DNA from: RGIG8306 sp964566025
Lineage (GTDB): Bacteria; Bacillota; Clostridia; Lachnospirales; Lachnospiraceae
Direction of reading: 5' to 3'
Length of the DNA: 6,471 nt
Assembly (NCBI GenBank): GCA_964566025.1
Contig: CAZMHF010000048.1
Coordinates: 1-6,471, forward strand
Positions 5,832-6,471 of this stretch are shown piece by piece (the first letter of the stretch is position 1; every line of letters starts with the position of its first letter). The position numbers and the translations under genes are program-made. The notes below the pieces were generated by a model. That model searched no databases, was not told where the DNA came from, and worked only from the letters and a program-made list of their open reading frames with translations.

Positions 5832-5839
5832 GATGAAAG

Positions 5840-6424
5840 ATGAATCATTATGTAACAGGAAAGACGATAAGAGAGCTTCGAGAGAAAAAAGGCTATACAC
5901 AAAAACAGCTTGGGGAGCGACTAAGTGTTAGTGATAAGACGATTTCAAAATGGGAAACACAAAAAGGATTGCCCGATGTTTCTATGCTTGAACCACTTGC
6001 GAAGGAGTTGGGGGTGTCACTAATTGAGTTAATGTCTGGTGAGTCCATTATAAACCAAAATAGTGCCAGCAAATTGTCGCGTTCAAGCTGGTATGTATGC
6101 CCCATATGTGGCAATGTAATTTTCGCGATTGGTGAAGGAATTTATAGCTGCTGTGGAATTTTATTGCCTGTCTTAGAAGTGGAAGAGGCAGATGATGAAC
6201 ACGCAATTTGTATTGACCATTTTGAGAATGAGACAATTGTTTCGTTAAACCATCCAATGACGAAAGAGCATTATATTTCATTTATTGCCTTTGTAACCTT
6301 AGATCGAAGTGGGATAAAAAAACTATACGCCCAACAAGATCCACAGGCTGAATTTTTGGTGCGAGGACATGGCTGTTTTTATGTGTATTGCAATCGACAT
6401 GGTTTGTATCGATACAAAATTTAA
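5840..6424 (+). CDS. Xre-family HTH regulator fused to a desulfoferrodoxin-like domain
   Basis: A 194-residue protein. Residues 7-61 form a Cro/C1-type HTH (TIRELREKKGYTQKQLGERL, then SDKTISKWE). The remainder resembles two-iron superoxide reductase (desulfoferrodoxin). A rubredoxin-like knuckle CPIC (C87, C90) with CCG (C104, C105) corresponds to centre I. H121, H138, H144 (HPMTKEHYI), C184 and H187 (YCNRHGL) correspond to the five ligands of centre II. The HTH implies DNA binding; I infer iron- or oxidant-dependent sensing rather than bulk superoxide removal. The conserved Glu-Lys-His of active enzymes reads Asp-Glu-His here (119-121), losing the catalytic lysine. This domain pairing exists in other Firmicutes proteins usually labelled only as HTH regulators. 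The start is fixed by AAGGAGG with a 7-nt spacer. Targets are unknown. Confidence 0.85.
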   Translation: MNHYVTGKTIRELREKKGYTQKQLGERLSVSDKTISKWETQKGLPDVSMLEPLAKELGVSLIELMSGESIINQNSASKLSRSSWYVCPICGNVIFAIGEGIYSCCGILLPVLEVEEADDEHAICIDHFENETIVSLNHPMTKEHYISFIAFVTLDRSGIKKLYAQQDPQAEFLVRGHGCFYVYCNRHGLYRYKI

Positions 6425-6431
6425 CCTCCCA

Positions 6432-6471
6432 AGGAAGTCCCCCGCCTCTTAGGCGGTGGGTGGAACTTCCT
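6432..6471. repeat. Imperfect foldback at the right edge, IS200/IS605-like end
   Basis: Outer arms AGGAAGT (6432-6438) and ACTTCCT (6465-6471) are perfect complements. Inside, CCGCCT/AGGCGG pair around a CTT loop and CCC pairs with GGG across a bulged T, leaving TGGA unpaired. Such bulged subterminal hairpins characterise IS200/IS605-family ends, including those with tnpB. No transposase is visible because the window stops here. A terminator for the Xre-type gene is the alternative; its T run, if any, would be outside the window. Confidence 0.4.

Noticed and set aside
6451..6466. GGGTGGAAC at the right edge, resembling the T-box riboswitch motif
   Set aside because: It follows a gene instead of preceding an aminoacyl-tRNA synthetase or amino-acid gene in view, the CCGCG continuation is absent, and the bases are explained by the foldback.
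1..6471. CRISPR arrays, tRNA or rRNA genes
   Set aside because: No regularly spaced repeats and no cloverleaf or rRNA-like segments were seen on either strand.

Overview
The window is draft-assembly DNA from a low-GC Bacillota. Strong AGGAGG-type ribosome binding sites, sigma-A style promoters, a GAAC-N4-GTTC LexA-type box and a coenzyme A disulfide reductase–rhodanese fusion point to the Bacillales, perhaps the Lysinibacillus/Caryophanaceae side. The family placement is an inference. A run of exactly 100 N (3142-3241) is a scaffold gap, so the true distance and even the adjacency across it are unknown.

Layout. Positions 1-97 hold the 5' part of an unrecognised minus-strand gene. Positions 98-363 hold no convincing gene but contain a strong terminator-like hairpin (144-171), a run of three further hairpins (184-284) and a weaker stem-loop (340-357). 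Then comes cdr (364-2061, minus), a coenzyme A disulfide reductase with a C-terminal rhodanese domain. It is divergent from a Crp/Fnr-family regulator (2305-2958, plus). The 243-bp spacer between them has promoters for both genes, a phased GTTGCT repeat motif and two perfect dyads. Downstream is a MerR-family regulator with a textbook 19-bp-spacer promoter and operator; only 29 residues are readable before the gap.

After the gap, rmuC (3283-4650, minus) is preceded by an extended -10 promoter whose start site is covered by a LexA-like box. It is divergent from a LysR-family regulator (4875-5786, plus). The last gene (5840-6424, plus) fuses a Cro/C1-type helix-turn-helix to a desulfoferrodoxin-like domain that keeps the expected metal ligands, and its ribosome binding site is buried in a hairpin. 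The right edge ends in an imperfect foldback resembling an IS200/IS605-type transposon end.

How the parts may work together: regulators of four different families (Crp/Fnr, MerR, LysR, Xre) lie within about 4 kb, beside a thiol-redox enzyme and an apparently SOS-controlled DNA-recombination protein. A stress-response theme (disulfide stress, reactive oxygen, DNA damage) is plausible. Apart from the promoter-proximal sites described, the regulatory links are inference. No wholly new system is evident. The least ordinary items are the LexA-like box on rmuC, the redox-domain regulator with its occluded ribosome binding site, and the phased motif set between cdr and the Crp/Fnr gene.
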